Assembly (NCBI GenBank): GCA_036346395.1
Contig: CM070594.1
Coordinates: forward strand, 13,487,385-13,551,384
DNA from: Hsuehochloa calcarea
Lineage: Eukaryota > Streptophyta > Magnoliopsida > Poales > Poaceae
Direction of reading: 5' to 3'
Length of the DNA: 64,000 bases
Part shown: positions 11,063-23,000 of the stretch, piece by piece
How positions within the stretch are numbered: the stretch's first letter is position 1
How the letters are laid out: each line of letters starts with the position of its first letter
Program-made: the position numbers and the translations under genes
Notes under the pieces: model-generated
The model's database searches: none
What the model saw: the letters and a program-made list of their open reading frames with translations, nothing else
What the model was told of the DNA's origin: nothing

Positions 11063-12432
11063 GGCTGCAGGAAGCGTTGGAGGCTCATGACGGAGCCAGC
11101 AAAGTGAAGTACACAAATGGTCTTGGGCAGGACTACATGGCCTTTTGCAGCCAGGTGGAAGATGTCATCTCTATGAAGTGTATATATATCCCTTTTTGCC
11201 ATCTTGAACAATTACTCCCTTTAAGTCTGTTCTTTCGTTGGAATTGAACGTCCCAATGGGTTGAATTTAGGTAGCTAATATCTTGAAGGTGTTTTTTTTA
11301 CTTGTTCTTATTATACTGAATCTCTTGATGAATTGGCAGTGCATTCAACTTTTAGTTGTTTTGTTAGCTCTATTAAAGTCTCACCTAATGTTTCGTTATT
11401 GTCAACATTTGTTGCAAACACAGGAAAGTGGCAATACTGGCATTTAAGTTGACTCAAGTAACACTTGTTATGGTGGAACAGCTGCCCTGTTTAATTGTGT
11501 GAATTGGGTCGAAAGTAATTTCTGGGATGGACGCTATGGTCTTGTTGTTTGAACAGATAGTGCGGTTTGTCACCCAAAATCACCTTCTGGTTTTGGAACT
11601 AAGTTGTTTCAGTTTCTCTCCCTTTTGTCCTTGTGCAACACTCATTCACTGGCCCATCTTACGCAATTATTATGTTTAGGTTTATGCAAAAGGACCAGCT
11701 CGGCCTACGAGGGCTGATGCTGCTATTGCAATGCTTATTGGTCCGAATGCTCCTGTTTCTTTTGAAAGTAAATATAGAGCTTCTCACATGGCCCACATCT
11801 ACAATTTCTACAAGCCTGATCTTGCAAGTGAATATCCGGTTAGGATTCTATCACTTGCATCCTCATATTTAGTGCTTATCTTTTAGCATGTTTATGGGCA
11901 ATTTCTCAATCACATACCGTGCTTTTGGCTACCCATTTTAGAGTATCGTATCCTCACTACACTTTTGTTCCTGGATTACTCTAGGTTGTTGATGGAAAAC
12001 TATCTCAGATATGCTATCTGATGGATCTGGATTCATGCTATAGATAGTATTGTACCAAGTGAGCTCACTGCCTTTATTTAACCCCCTGAATTGTAGCTCT
12101 GATGGCCCACTGCTTTTGGCTACCCCTAATGTTCTTTTTATGGTTCTGTTCCTTTCCTTTTATAAAATGTAGCCTTTTTAATCTATAGACCAAATAATGT
12201 TATAAAGTTATTGACGACTTCCCCCCTTTTGGGGGTTATAAGCTACCCTTTTTTGACTCACTTGGTCCCTAGATGGAGTGTCTTATTTGTTCTCCTTTTC
12301 TTCAACATTAGCTCGGTTGATAATGATGCTAAAGAGAAGCTTCAGCCTTTTACAAATTTGACTATTGAAGAAAGCTACCAAAGCCGTGACTTGGCGAACG
12401 TTCTTTCTCATTTGGTGGACAATAGTTCTTGA
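11063..12432 (+). pseudogene. HMG-CoA synthase gene fragment (intron-containing pseudogene)
   Basis: HMG-CoA synthase condenses acetyl-CoA with acetoacetyl-CoA in the cytosolic mevalonate pathway. Five exon-like pieces lie in the order of the plant enzyme: 11063-11178 (QEALEAHDGASK, VEDVISM), 11456-11572 (CYGGTAALFNCVNWVES, which includes the catalytic-cysteine motif), about 11681-11837 (VYAKGPARPTRAD, FESKYRASHMAHIYNFYKPD), about 11987-12045 (VVDGKLSQICYLM) and 12303-12432 (DNDAKEKLQPF, EESYQSRDL). GT/AG signals sit at several junctions, so the copy came from genomic DNA. It is broken: TGA replaces a cysteine codon after WDGRYGLVV (about 11551), a stop follows LDSCYR, and the N-terminal exon, the YFVFHSPY-region exon and the C-terminal part are missing. 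It lies between other captured fragments in the same orientation. Identification is very secure. Confidence 0.92.
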
Positions 12433-13501
12433 GGTGCTTAATTTACAACAAGCATAACAGTCTGGAGTGCGATCACAGTCATGAAGCTTAAAATTGTAAC
12501 TCAAAAACAGGTATTAAATCAACTACATGAGACTCTTTATTTAACTCCTGCTTAATTTCGTGTAATGTGATTTTTTTAGAGGATTCTAAAAGCTAAATCA
12601 GATGGCAAAAATCTGCTTAGCCTTGTCCATCATACTGGATGCACCTTAATTTATATCCTTCTGGATTTGTTCCATTTCATTAAGAATTTTTTTGTGTATC
12701 CTATGCTAATTTTCCCCCTTTTTATATGTAAGCACCAATGTGAAATTGTTATAACCTGAAACTAATTTGATGTTTGTCATTTCTAGAAAATATCAAATTG
12801 TATGCAACATATTTGCATAACACTTTTTTTGTTGTTGAAGTCAACTCTCATATTTCCATTTCTTGGTCTGTACTGTCATGCTTCCTTCACTCAGCATTCA
12901 GCACTTAACCCCCAGGAAGCTCTAAGTTCTTTTTTTGTCTGTTACGCAACAATGTAATGTTTTTGTTATCCTTCCGTCCTCCTATACTAAATACTAATAT
13001 ATACACTATCTTCATTTTGCATATAATCTTGACCTAAAAGCAACTAGGCCAAAAAACCACTTTACTAATTCAATATGCTATGATTTGCATCCAACAATCC
13101 TTTTGTCATGAAGGCATGGGCAAAGCCACCCTGAGAACAAGTATGTGAAATTCCTCGCTGATGGATTGGGCTGAGACTTGTGGGGGTGGGAATGGGTTCC
13201 AATGGGTTGAACCCATACTGAGGTAAATGGTTTGAGTTGGTTTGGGTTGAAGTTACATGTGGGTTGGGTTGGGTTGGTTTTTGAATGTGGACTGGTGGGC
13301 TGGGTTGGGTTTGATTCATGTGCTTCATTGAAGTGGGTTGGTGTGGGTTTGGGTTGGTTTCTAGACCATTAGCATGCCTACAAATAGTCCATAGGAATTG
13401 AACATGGGCTAAGAATGACCGCATGAGGTAACCTTATCTTCCATTAGCAATTGTTGAGCCCTTGAGGTACTTACCGTGATTGTACTTGCTCTTGTATCCA
13501 G
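12433..13501 (+). other. Non-coding spacer between captured fragments, with a G/T-rich block
   Basis: No coding sequence is seen. From about 13160 to 13375 the plus strand is strongly G/T-rich, with repeated GGGTTGGGTT, GGTTTGGGTT and GTGGGTTGG units. A run at about 13258-13280 has three GGG tracts plus a GG tract separated by two Ts. The sequence TCCTATACTAAATACTAAT near 12980 loosely resembles grass Helitron 5' ends but is not preceded by A. Confidence 0.5.
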
Positions 13502-13604
13502 TGGTCGTGAGTTGTTCATGGCCGATGCAAGTGTGTTTGTTGATGATGCTGAAGCATATGAAGTCTATGAGAGACATGAAGAATCAGAAGCTAATGAAGA
13601 ACCG
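13502..13604 (+). pseudogene. Single exon of a C3H11-type (ZC3H15/DFRP1-like) zinc finger gene
   Basis: The exon encodes GRELFMADASVFVDDAEAYE followed by VYERHEESEANEEP. This matches the segment after the CCCH fingers of plant C3H11 proteins, relatives of ZC3H15, which binds DRG GTPases. An acceptor (TATCCAG) precedes it and a donor (GTAAAT) follows it, so the exon was copied with its splice sites. No zinc finger, no other C3H11 exon and no start codon are nearby. It is an isolated captured exon. Confidence 0.75.
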
Positions 13605-13840
13605 GTAAATTTTCCCCTCCTTGTCTAGCAATGGTCATTATTTACTAGAAATGCTATCCTATCGTTGGCCACTTTCTGATTCTATCCTCTGTTTGCTTGA
13701 TGTTATGGGCTAAACCTCATCGCAGTCGCAGTTGGCGGATGTAGTATGCCAAGCTTGTTTTATATTTTGGATAATCAGTTCAAAATTTAGAATGACATGC
13801 ACGGTGACTGAAGAAATTGTGTTTATATTCTCCTATTCAG

Positions 13841-15018
13841 CAAAGAGGAAAGGTGAAGGATGAGAACTTCATTCAGAGAATGAGGAAGAGGCTGCTAGAG
13901 AAGGAGAGATTGCTCAATCCACTCGCGCAAGGTCTCCCATGGACCACTGATGAACCAAAGGTATGCGTACTACGACTACGAAATGTTTTCGGTTCATCCT
14001 ATTCATTTTTACATTACAAGAACGATATTTTTTGCTAGATCGATAGAGTTTAGGTTCACCATGTCCAACTACACTTACAAGAATTTTTTGGTAAAATGGT
14101 AAGCCTAAAACAAATCAGTAATGTAAAATTAAGTAGCAATTAGGTCCTTCCTCTCTGCTTTCTATAGTTTGTGTTTTCGTCGGAACGCACGGAGCTGACT
14201 ATTCTAAAGTCTCAAAGGGCTACTCATACAATTACTATTTGAGTTTTCTTTTACTTTTCACAATGAGTTAGTATTGTGTCCGCTCTACTCTGCATTGCCA
14301 TTCTCTACATGCATTTCCTTAGTTTGCTAGATGTTATATGCCCCATGAGTGGTCTTGAATTTTGTACACGAGAATTGTTAATGTCCAGTGGAAATATGAA
14401 GCTAGCTGTCTCTATGATTTGGCAGCAACTAACAAGGTCAAACTGATAGCATCATGCAGGTGTTCTACATGCCTTTGCATGTGAAATGTCATTTTATTGA
14501 TAAAGGCTTGGATATCATCTATTTGAACTCCCTTGCAACTACTCTTTTGTCAGGAGGACCTCACTCCAAAGCTAGCTGTCAAGACTGCTGAGATACTAAG
14601 AAGAGAAACTCCTACTGTGAGTTACTTTAGCAAATTTTGTAGATTGCTTTACAGGGTAAGCAAAAGCTTTTGCATAATAATGTTATCTTTTTTGCAGAGT
14701 GGTTTCTTATTTCTTGCAGAGTGATTTGGTGCTCTAAAGTCTCCTTCTGGTGGTTCCCTGGGGCTCAACAGTGGGCTCTTCTCATATTCTTCCTCAGCTT
14801 CATCTTTAGCTTGCATCAGAGCGATGTTAGTCATGGGGATGTCCTCGACAACTTTGCTATGATGTTTAGTAGAATAACAGAAAGAACTCATGTTTTCTTC
14901 TCTCTGAAGTAATGGAGTCTCATCACCAACTCAGGCTGATGCTGACATTTTATGCCTTGGCGCAGAGGTACAGTTTGAAGATTGCAGATACAATGTTAAA
15001 CATAAACTTGTCGGAGTA
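13841..15018 (+). pseudogene. Exons of an unrecognised gene, probably captured
   Basis: Two clean exons are visible. The exon at 13841-13960 (120 nt, frame open throughout, charged, with ENFIQRMRKRLLEKERLL and a terminal PWTTDEPK) is bounded by TATTCAG and GTATGC. The exon at 14554-14616 (63 nt, EDLTPKLAVKTAEILRRETP) is bounded by TTTGTCAG and GTGAGT. Both keep the same phase and would splice in frame. A third acceptor (TTGGCGCAG) at about 14966 opens RYSLKIADTMLNINLSE, followed by a stop and UTR-like AT-rich sequence. I do not recognise the protein. It could continue the C3H11 piece or be a separate source gene. Confidence 0.5.
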
Positions 15019-15426
15019 AGAGAGAGGTCCTGCCTAAATTCAAGATTGAGATGGGTCTGCCAAGTTTGTGGACAAGCAAGTCGAAAAGAAGATCAATGTT
15101 AGCGATGTTTTTTTAGCAGAGCTATGTATGTTTAGCTAATGTTTAACAATATATATGTCGTCATTTACTGTGCTTGACTTAACTTGAAAAATATAAGGTG
15201 TTAGCTTAAGAAATGTATGGTAAAAGTTGAGAACTGAACAGTTTAAGAGCAATTCGTCAGTTTTGCGCTTGTAATTTTTTCATCTGTTTTCTCATGAGAT
15301 CTTTGTATTTATAGGTGCTAGGTTGTTCAAATGTGCTCTATACCTACCAGAACTGATTATAATATTGAAAAATTATAGGTGTGCTAAGCACATTGCTCAG
15401 AAATTATTAGTGCAAAGTATAAGTTT

Positions 15427-15455
15427 CCGTTGCAACGCACGGGTACCTGACTAGT
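15427..15455 (+). other. Helitron-like 3' terminus (short hairpin plus CTAGT)
   Basis: CCGT (15427-15430) pairs with ACGG (15439-15442) around TGCAACGC, then 8 bases, then CTAGT (15451-15455), fitting the Helitron CTRRT rule. It closely resembles the better terminus at 56757-56786, sharing the TTGCAACsCACGG core. Weak points: the stem is only 4-5 bp and the next base is A rather than the expected T. Confidence 0.55.
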
Positions 15456-16015
15456 ATACTCGTATATTATATATACATACCCTCGATTACGCAAGATACT
15501 CTCTACTTTGTGAGATACGGTATAGGAAGTAACCGCTCCCTGAGTAGAAAAAAGTGAAAATAGTATAGTACACTTGGGGGTATGTACTCTACTTCCCATA
15601 TACCACTTAAATCATATGATGATACATCTTTAATAAGATACTTCAAAGTGAGTTCTATGAAAAAATTTATTAAAATCCACTTTTATAACAAAATATGTAT
15701 ATATATTTCTTTTAAATATAATAAGGGGTACATAGGAAAAAATAAAGAGCTCTAATAAAAATTTTCAATCAAAACGCATTGGAGTATCTTCGGACCAATG
15801 AGCCGAAACGGTAAAAAAAAGGTATCTAGGAGGAAATCGAGTACTAATTTGTTAGAATTTTCAATCGTCCGTTTAAATATCAATCCCATCCAAAACACTG
15901 CACGCGTTTTTTGTCGCTCCACCTGCACTCAAAAAATAAATGTGTAATAGGTAGGATTTTGTTTTGTGGGCTGATAATTTGATACGGGTCGAGTGCTCTT
16001 CACGGGTTTGTGTTC
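15456..16015. other. AT-rich intergenic sequence
   Basis: No gene is seen. The stretch is AT-rich with short repeats and small shadow frames only. Confidence 0.5.
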
Positions 16016-17758
16016 GGTTTGGCTAAAAAGAGCATGCAAAAAAGCTTTATTGGGGGATATGCCAAAATAAAAAAGAAAAAAATAAATTAGAGTCCACCAT
16101 GACAACAGGCTCGTCAAGACGATCAAAATGCATATATAATATGTCCAATTTAGAGATCAAATGCAAAAGATATGTCGTAGCTAGTTACTGATATTGCACC
16201 GAATCGATCAAAATGCATATATAATATGCCCAATTTGGAGATCAAATGCAAAAGATGTCATAGCTAGTTACTGCTATTGCACCAAATCCGTATATTATCC
16301 GCATTTGTATTCGATTCGACACATATTTTGCATACCATATTTGTGTTCGTATTCGACAAAAAAAAATCTGGATTTGTATTCGTTTTGCAATTTAAATGCA
16401 TTTTTTGCTTGCTTACCACATTTGCTACCATCCGAATACGGATGTTGGATATAATGGATAATCCGAATCCGTTTAACACCCCTAGCAACATGTAAACATC
16501 CAATGGGTTTCACAAGGACAGTTGCAACGTCAAAATGCATAAGGATATTACCAGGTGTGTGGACTTAGCAACAACCAATTTTTTTTAGTTTCTATAAAAA
16601 AGTAAAGTGTTTTGTTATAACTAATGGCTGAATGTAATAAACAACTAAATAGAAACAAAAACCTTAAACTAAGTGAAATTTACTAAATAAAAATTTGTTG
16701 GAGTTAATGTAAGAAATGAAATTTACTAAATAAAAATGGGTTAGAGTTAATGTAAAAATGGTTGACCATTGACCATTGCAACATGTAGCGGTGTCAACGA
16801 ATCGAATAGTGGTCTTCCCATATTCGTATTCGTATTTTTTAAACAAATATGAATATGAATTCAAATATACTCGAATACGAATTGAATATTATAACGAATA
16901 TGCATGAATCGAATACATACTCAATTCGGTCGGATCCGAATATCCTATGGCATAACGAAGTTTAACGAGTTGGCGCCAATTTTGTAGTAATATTTATGCC
17001 CCTTTTCCTATGGTTTATCATGTAATCATTGATTGTTGGTTCCATTTTACCACTAGCCCTAACCAATTCTAGATATATTGTAAATAAATCGGTTATAAAC
17101 ATGTCAAATTTGGCTAAAAAGAGCATGCAAAAAAGCTTTATCGGGGGATATGCCAAAATGAAAAAGAAGAAAAAAAAATTAGAGTCCACCATGACAGCAG
17201 GCTCGTCAAGACGATCAAAATGCATATATAATATGCCCAATTTAGAGATCAAATGCAAAAGATACGTCGTAGCTAGTTACTGATATTGCACCGAATCGAT
17301 CAAAATGCATATATAATATGCCCAATTTGGAGATCAAATGCAAAAGATATGTCATAGCTAGGTACTGCTATTGCACCAAATCCATATATTATCCGCATTT
17401 GTATTCGATTCGACACATATTTTGCATACCATATTTGTGTTCGTATTCGATAAAAAAAATCTGGATTTGTATTCGTTTTGCAATTTAAATGCATTTTTTG
17501 CTTACCACATTTGCTACCATCCGAATACGGATGTTGGATATAATGGATAATCCGAATCCGTTTAACACCCCTAGCAACATGTAGACATCCAATGGGTTTC
17601 ACAAGGACAGTTGCAACGTCAAAATGCATAAGGATATTACCAGGTGTGTGGACTTAGCAGCAACCAATTTTTTTTTAGTTTCTATAAAAAAAAGTAAAGT
17701 GTTTTGTTATAACTAATGGCTGAATGTAATAAACAACTAAATAGAAACAAAAACCTTA
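16016..17758 (+). repeat. Direct duplication of a ~650-bp unit (spacing ~1.09 kb)
   Basis: Copy A (about 16016-16667) and copy B (about 17107-17758) are nearly identical, from TTTGGCTAAAAAGAGCATGC to AAACAAAAACCTTA. Each copy also holds an internal direct repeat of about 83 bp beginning GATCAAAATGCATATATAAT (16123 and 16206 in copy A). Both copies contain the right-hand end of an hAT-like element and the same sequence beyond it. The spacer (16668-17106) contains the left-hand end, plus a small ~54-bp repeat (GAAATTTACTAAATAAAAAT twice). Confidence 0.85.
16786..17573. mobile_element. Non-autonomous hAT-like element, 788 bp
   Basis: It is flanked by a perfect 8-bp duplication GCAACATG (16778-16785 and 17574-17581). 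Terminal inverted repeats: left TAGCGGTGTCAACGAATCG, right end reverse-complemented TAGGGGTGTTAAACGGATTC. Subterminal CGAATAC/GTATTCG motifs recur throughout, as in grass hAT miniatures. There is no transposase frame. The interior contains copy B of the local duplication. Confidence 0.75.
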
Positions 17759-18857
17759 TGTACATATAAAAAATGTTGTTATTGCTACATTAAAAAAACA
17801 GAGTCTATATGCTCATTGTTATACATTTTGACGGTTTATTTTTTTATTAAAAAAACACTTGTAAGGTCACACTTCGTTTACAAGCCTGTTGCAGGATTAC
17901 ACCCAAGCATTCCTTCTATCTGACGGGTAAGGGAGAAGGGTGGGGGTAAAATTGCATTTAAGTTTATTTTATGTAACTTGATGCACATTTTGTACATATA
18001 ATAAGTTGTGTAAAAACTCGTAAAAATGCAAGTAAATTAAATTTTACATTGTATTAACTCCTATTAGTGTAACAAATTTATAGGTTGCTGGTTTTGAGAG
18101 CGTTGAATTCCTTCAAAGTACCAAGTGTGTAACCAAACAGTAGCCAAAATTTTGGGTCTAAACAAACATACACCCAAAGAAGCATGTGATCTAACCGAAT
18201 GGGTCATTTGCTGTAAGCGAACATGCCCATATGGAAAAAAAAACCTTATATCAACTTAACACGTGCACAACGTTGTTGTCATGCTTACCGGGTCGCCAAT
18301 TTTTGCGTGCACACCGCACATCACGAAAGCCCCATCTAACGGATAGAAACGTGAATACTCGTGACAAACAAAAACACTCGAGCATTGGCGAACCAACGTA
18401 TCCTTGAGATTCTCTCACCGCTGATTCTTGTGCTTGATTAATGGTTGTTGAGCTAGATTAACTATCTTATATTTTATTTGCATGCATACATTACTCTGTA
18501 CTACTGGTCTATGAGATGCTTCACGCACGATTTCATGCTTCGTACTACGTGTTTTGCAAGTGAATTGGCTTCAAGCCAAATGGAGGCCAAACCATATGGC
18601 CAAAACTTTGGCAATTAGTATGGCTACAATCCAAACCACCATATCCTACCAAAATTTTGGTCATGCCTTTTCTTTGATTATGCCTAAATTTTGGTAGAGC
18701 TAGTTGGGGCTCAAACCAAACACAACCCAAGGTCTTTCGGCCCAAGATTGTCATGCTGGAAATCCAATCATCTAAGTAAGAATGTTTTGGTGTTAGTAGG
18801 ATCGGATCATGGAGCCACGGTGAATTATACCTCGAAAACCGTTATTCTAAAGATTGG
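17759..18857. other. Intergenic stretch without recognisable gene
   Basis: No frame resembles a known domain. Around 18550-18730, repeated CAAA(A)TTTTGG and GGCCAAA words on both strands suggest an old miniature transposon, but no termini could be fixed. Confidence 0.45.
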
Positions 18858-18865
18858 ATTTGCAC

Positions 18866-19346
18866 TAGGGCTGAAAACAGATCGAATACGAATCGAATAG
18901 CGATGAAATCATATTTGTATTTGTATTTTTAAACGAATACGAATTTGAATCAAATATCTACTCAATTCGATCGGATCCGGATATCCTCATAACCTATGCA
19001 CTGTGAAGATATTAGTAACTTTTATCCTCGTACAATCATACTTAATCATTCCAGTATATTTTGTTCACCTAAAGGAATATAAATTCACATTGAATTAGAA
19101 AGAAAAAAACTACATTTGGCATACTGTGATAAAATAATTATATTGTTTCATTGAATACGAATAGCACAGATAAAAATAACAATTCAGATGGGGAAAATCA
19201 ATGTCATGTTCTCGTCCATATTTTTTATACGAATACGAATATGAGAGAAATTATTAATTAAATGAAAAAATATATACCATATTTGTATCCTATCGAATAC
19301 GGTAGTTGAATGATATGGATGATAATTCGTATGTTTTTCGTCCCTA
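18866..19346. mobile_element. hAT-like MITE, 481 bp
   Basis: It has a perfect 8-bp duplication ATTTGCAC (18858-18865 and 19347-19354). Terminal inverted repeats: TAGGGCTGAAAAC at the left, TAGGGACGAAAAAC at the right when reverse-complemented. Subterminal CGAATACGAAT motifs match the element at 16786, so the two belong to related families. There is no coding capacity. Confidence 0.85.
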
Positions 19347-19354
19347 ATTTGCAC

Positions 19355-20050
19355 CATTAATTTATAATTATGATTGTACGTAGGATTCAAGAACCAAAGT
19401 ATTAGGATCGTAAGATAATATAATACAAATCACGATCATGACAACGTTGGATATAAAATACCATGTTGCGGATCACGATCACGACAAAGTTGGGTAGGAA
19501 AGCCAGACCCCGGTGGTCAGGGGATATGATGTATTTTTCATAAAACGTACTTGGCCATGAATCGAAGGATCGTGTCAGGATGGTGGCATTGAGATAGTTC
19601 AGTTCAGATGGAAGAGTGAGCCATCAGGTTCCAGAGCAGGTACTTTAGTCTCCAGCTCCCCACACGCAACGGAGTTCTACTGCAATTAGCTACCCACTTC
19701 CTGCAGAGCAGCCACTGCATTGGCAATCTGTATTGGCGGAGGGAAAACTTCACCAATTGCAACCTAAAATAGCATGCCGCTGAAAAACCTTACAAACACG
19801 TCCAACAACATACATCGAAATTATGCCTTCATGAGCTAGGAGATATGGACAAAAACTTCGAACAAAATCATTTATTTCATACAAAGCCATCGAATGTTCT
19901 TGTAACAATCTAGTCTTTTGCAGGTGGTGGATAAAAATGGAATGTACAGGTATTACTTCCCAGTGGCCAGCCAGGTCACTTACATCACCAGCCTTTACAT
20001 GGGTGGGTTAGAGGCTCTAGTGAAAACAGCTCAGCAACCACCCCTATTGG
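19355..20050 (-). other. 3' flank and probable 3' UTR of the receptor kinase
   Basis: No other gene is seen. On the minus strand the sequence directly downstream of the kinase stop is the likely 3' UTR. The polyadenylation site was not located. Confidence 0.45.
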
Positions 20051-23000
20051 TCATCGACCTACATGAAGATCTTCGGAGAAAATCGCCGTTCTTGGAATGT
20101 TTTCAGTCTCGAAGGGGCTGAGACCTGAGAAGGGCCCGGATGAGAACATGGATGAAGTGCCATCGGATTCATAGGTTGTTGACGACTGCCGGATGTTAGG
20201 ACGTGCAGGTGGTGTTGGTAAAGACTCCTGGAACTCCACAGAACGTTGCACCATCTTAAGTGACTGCACCACCTCACCGATTGTTGGCCTTTGGTTTGCC
20301 TCCGGGGAAACACAGGCGGCTGCGATTGTGCACACTCGCACAAAATCATCTTTTGGATACTGGCCACCGAGCCTGGAGTCAGCTAGTTCTTCTAGTCTAT
20401 CTTTATCTCGAAGAATTGGCCGTGCCTGCAGTCAGTTGAGAAAAACAACATCATTACACAAATGCATCATATGCACTTTGCAGCTTTATAGATAGGTCCT
20501 GTAGATATACAATACCTTGAGATATAATAATCTAAGTGCCTACTCCCAACAACCTGACCACAGAAACTGCTAAGAACCATACCAACACTTTTCAGGCTTG
20601 TGGACAAGGAATAGCTTGATTTGATATTCTAAAATTTAAATGACCACACCCAACAACCTAGTCACACAGGCTAGATATGGAACATATAAACAGTGTGTTT
20701 TACACTTTTAGCAGAGAGGATCAGGAGGGAACATTCGCGTAAGCTCATACAGGTTGGCACAAAATGTGCTAAAAAACACACTGTAGTGCACATCTATGCT
20801 TGTACAAGCAAATCTAGTTTCCACCCAAGGGTGTTCACCCAACTTGTTTTACTCCTTTGGTTGGCAGCCTTCATGACAAGAAGAAACACCTAATGAGCGT
20901 GCATGCTTAGCACACTCAATTGGTTGGCTGCTCACTAGTTATCGTAATTATCGTGCTAAAACATTTGCATTCAGATGTAAAGGACTAATGCAAGAACAGC
21001 GGAATATAGCATAGAATAGAAAGAATTCTAACCCATGTCACTAGGTTTTCCTGGCCAGAAGGTTGCGACATATCCACAGGCTTCCTCCCAGTAAGTAGTT
21101 CAAGTAGAACAACTCCATAGCTATATACATCACTTTTTACAAGTAAGTGTCCTGTCATCGCATACTCTGGTGCTACGTACCTGAAAAACACGTTAGATAT
21201 ATGAAGCAAAAGAAGAGCAGAAATAGCTGGGGTAGCTCAAGGTAGGACGTTCAGATTACCCAAAAGTTCCCATAACACGAGTTGAAAGATAATTTGTGCG
21301 ACCTTCTGGCGCCTGTTTGGCCAAACCAAAATCAGACACTTTAGCATGAAAATCATTCTCAAGCAATATATTAGAAGCTTTGAAATCCCTGTGGATTACG
21401 CAAGGCTGCGAATCCTCATGAAGGTATGCTAATCCCCTGGCAGCATCAAGGGCTATCCTCATTCTGGTGTCCCAATCCAAGGGGCAATTAACACCCAATG
21501 AGCCTGATAGAGGCAGTCAAGAGTCATCAGTCATGTTTTGGGTGTCTGTAAATTATAAGATTACGGATAATCAAAATTAACCTAATGAAATACTAGTTTC
21601 GATTGCAACTAAATTGGAAACTGTGCAACAATGGTTCAGAAAGAAAAGAAGTTAGCACAATTAGCCATACCATGAAGCCAAGCCTCTAGGCTTCCATTAG
21701 GAACAAGCTCGTAACAAAGAAGGTTCTGTGACGACTCGCGGCTGCTATAGTAACCAATGAGTTTCACAAGGTTCCGGTGGTGCAACCTGCTCAGCATCTC
21801 CACTTCAACTAGGAACTCTTTATCTCCCTGGTGTCCTCCAGTAGTAAGCTTCTTTATAGCAACAGCGGTGCCATCACTTAGTACCCCTTTAAAGACACGG
21901 CCAAACCCACCTTCTCCAAGCACACTTGAAGGCTCAAAGTTGTTTGTTGCTTCTTTCAGTTCTTCATATGCAAGGAACCTTGTGCTTGTGGGGCGAGGAA
22001 GTGATTCCACTGCAGAAACTACATCTGGTGTCCTTTGCTTGGCTGTACAGAAGAACTGACAAGGTTAATGCGCCTAAAATTGTTTCTAAAAGCACACATA
22101 ATAAACACTGGGAAAGAATCCAAACAAACTCAATCCTCGTTTTAAGTTTCCTAAGAAACTGGGCGAATTATGTAGCTATGGACACAGTATCTGCGCTTCT
22201 TCTCATGTCCTTGTTTAACAATCTTCAAAGGACTACAACCAGAAATATATTATGACCTTTCACAGGCCGCAAATGTGTGCAAGATGCATTTCTCCATGAC
22301 AAGCCATTAAAACCTTAGTTCAAATCTATTGCTCGACTGAAATCCAAGCTACAAAGTGCCCTCCCCATGCTATATGGTTAGGCACTTAGGCCAACTCTCT
22401 GCAATGTTTCCACTATTGTGATCCAAAATTATATGATTTGATGCAAATAATATAGTCACAATTTACAATAGCTTAATCTAGTCAATAATTGTCTTACACC
22501 GTGTTCCCCTAGGCGGCCGCCTCAGCCGTCTAGGCGCAAAGCTCCCGCCGCGACTCGGTGCCAGTCGGCCACCTAGGCACTGGCCCGCCTAGGCGGTCAA
22601 TGCCGGTCCAAGGCGGACTGAGGCGGCAAGGCGTGGCGGTGGCTGGGCAGTCCGGGGCGGAGCAAGGCAGTCCGAGGCGGCGCGGGGTGGGGGGTGGAGA
22701 AAAAAAGGTACTCACCTTTGTGCGCCGCCTCCTCCCTGGATCCCCTTCGTGCGTCGCCTCCTCCCAATCGCCGTCGCGCCTCAAATCCTCCCCGTCGCCG
22801 TGCCTCGTCCCCATTATCTCCCAGGTCGGTGCACTCCTCGAATCCTCCCTGTCGCCGCGCCTTGATTCCTCTTCTCCGTCGCTGGATTTTGTCTCCCTAC
22901 CGCCGGATTGTTGTGCTGATGGGAGGGGGATGAGGTGGCGGCGGGATGGAAGAGCGAGAGCGAGAGCAGGCGTAGGGAGAAAGAGGATAAGGGCTTTCCA

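Noticed and set aside
12971..12999. Helitron 5' terminus at TCCTATACTAAATACTAAT
   Set aside because: Not preceded by A and only loosely similar to known starts; kept only as a remark.
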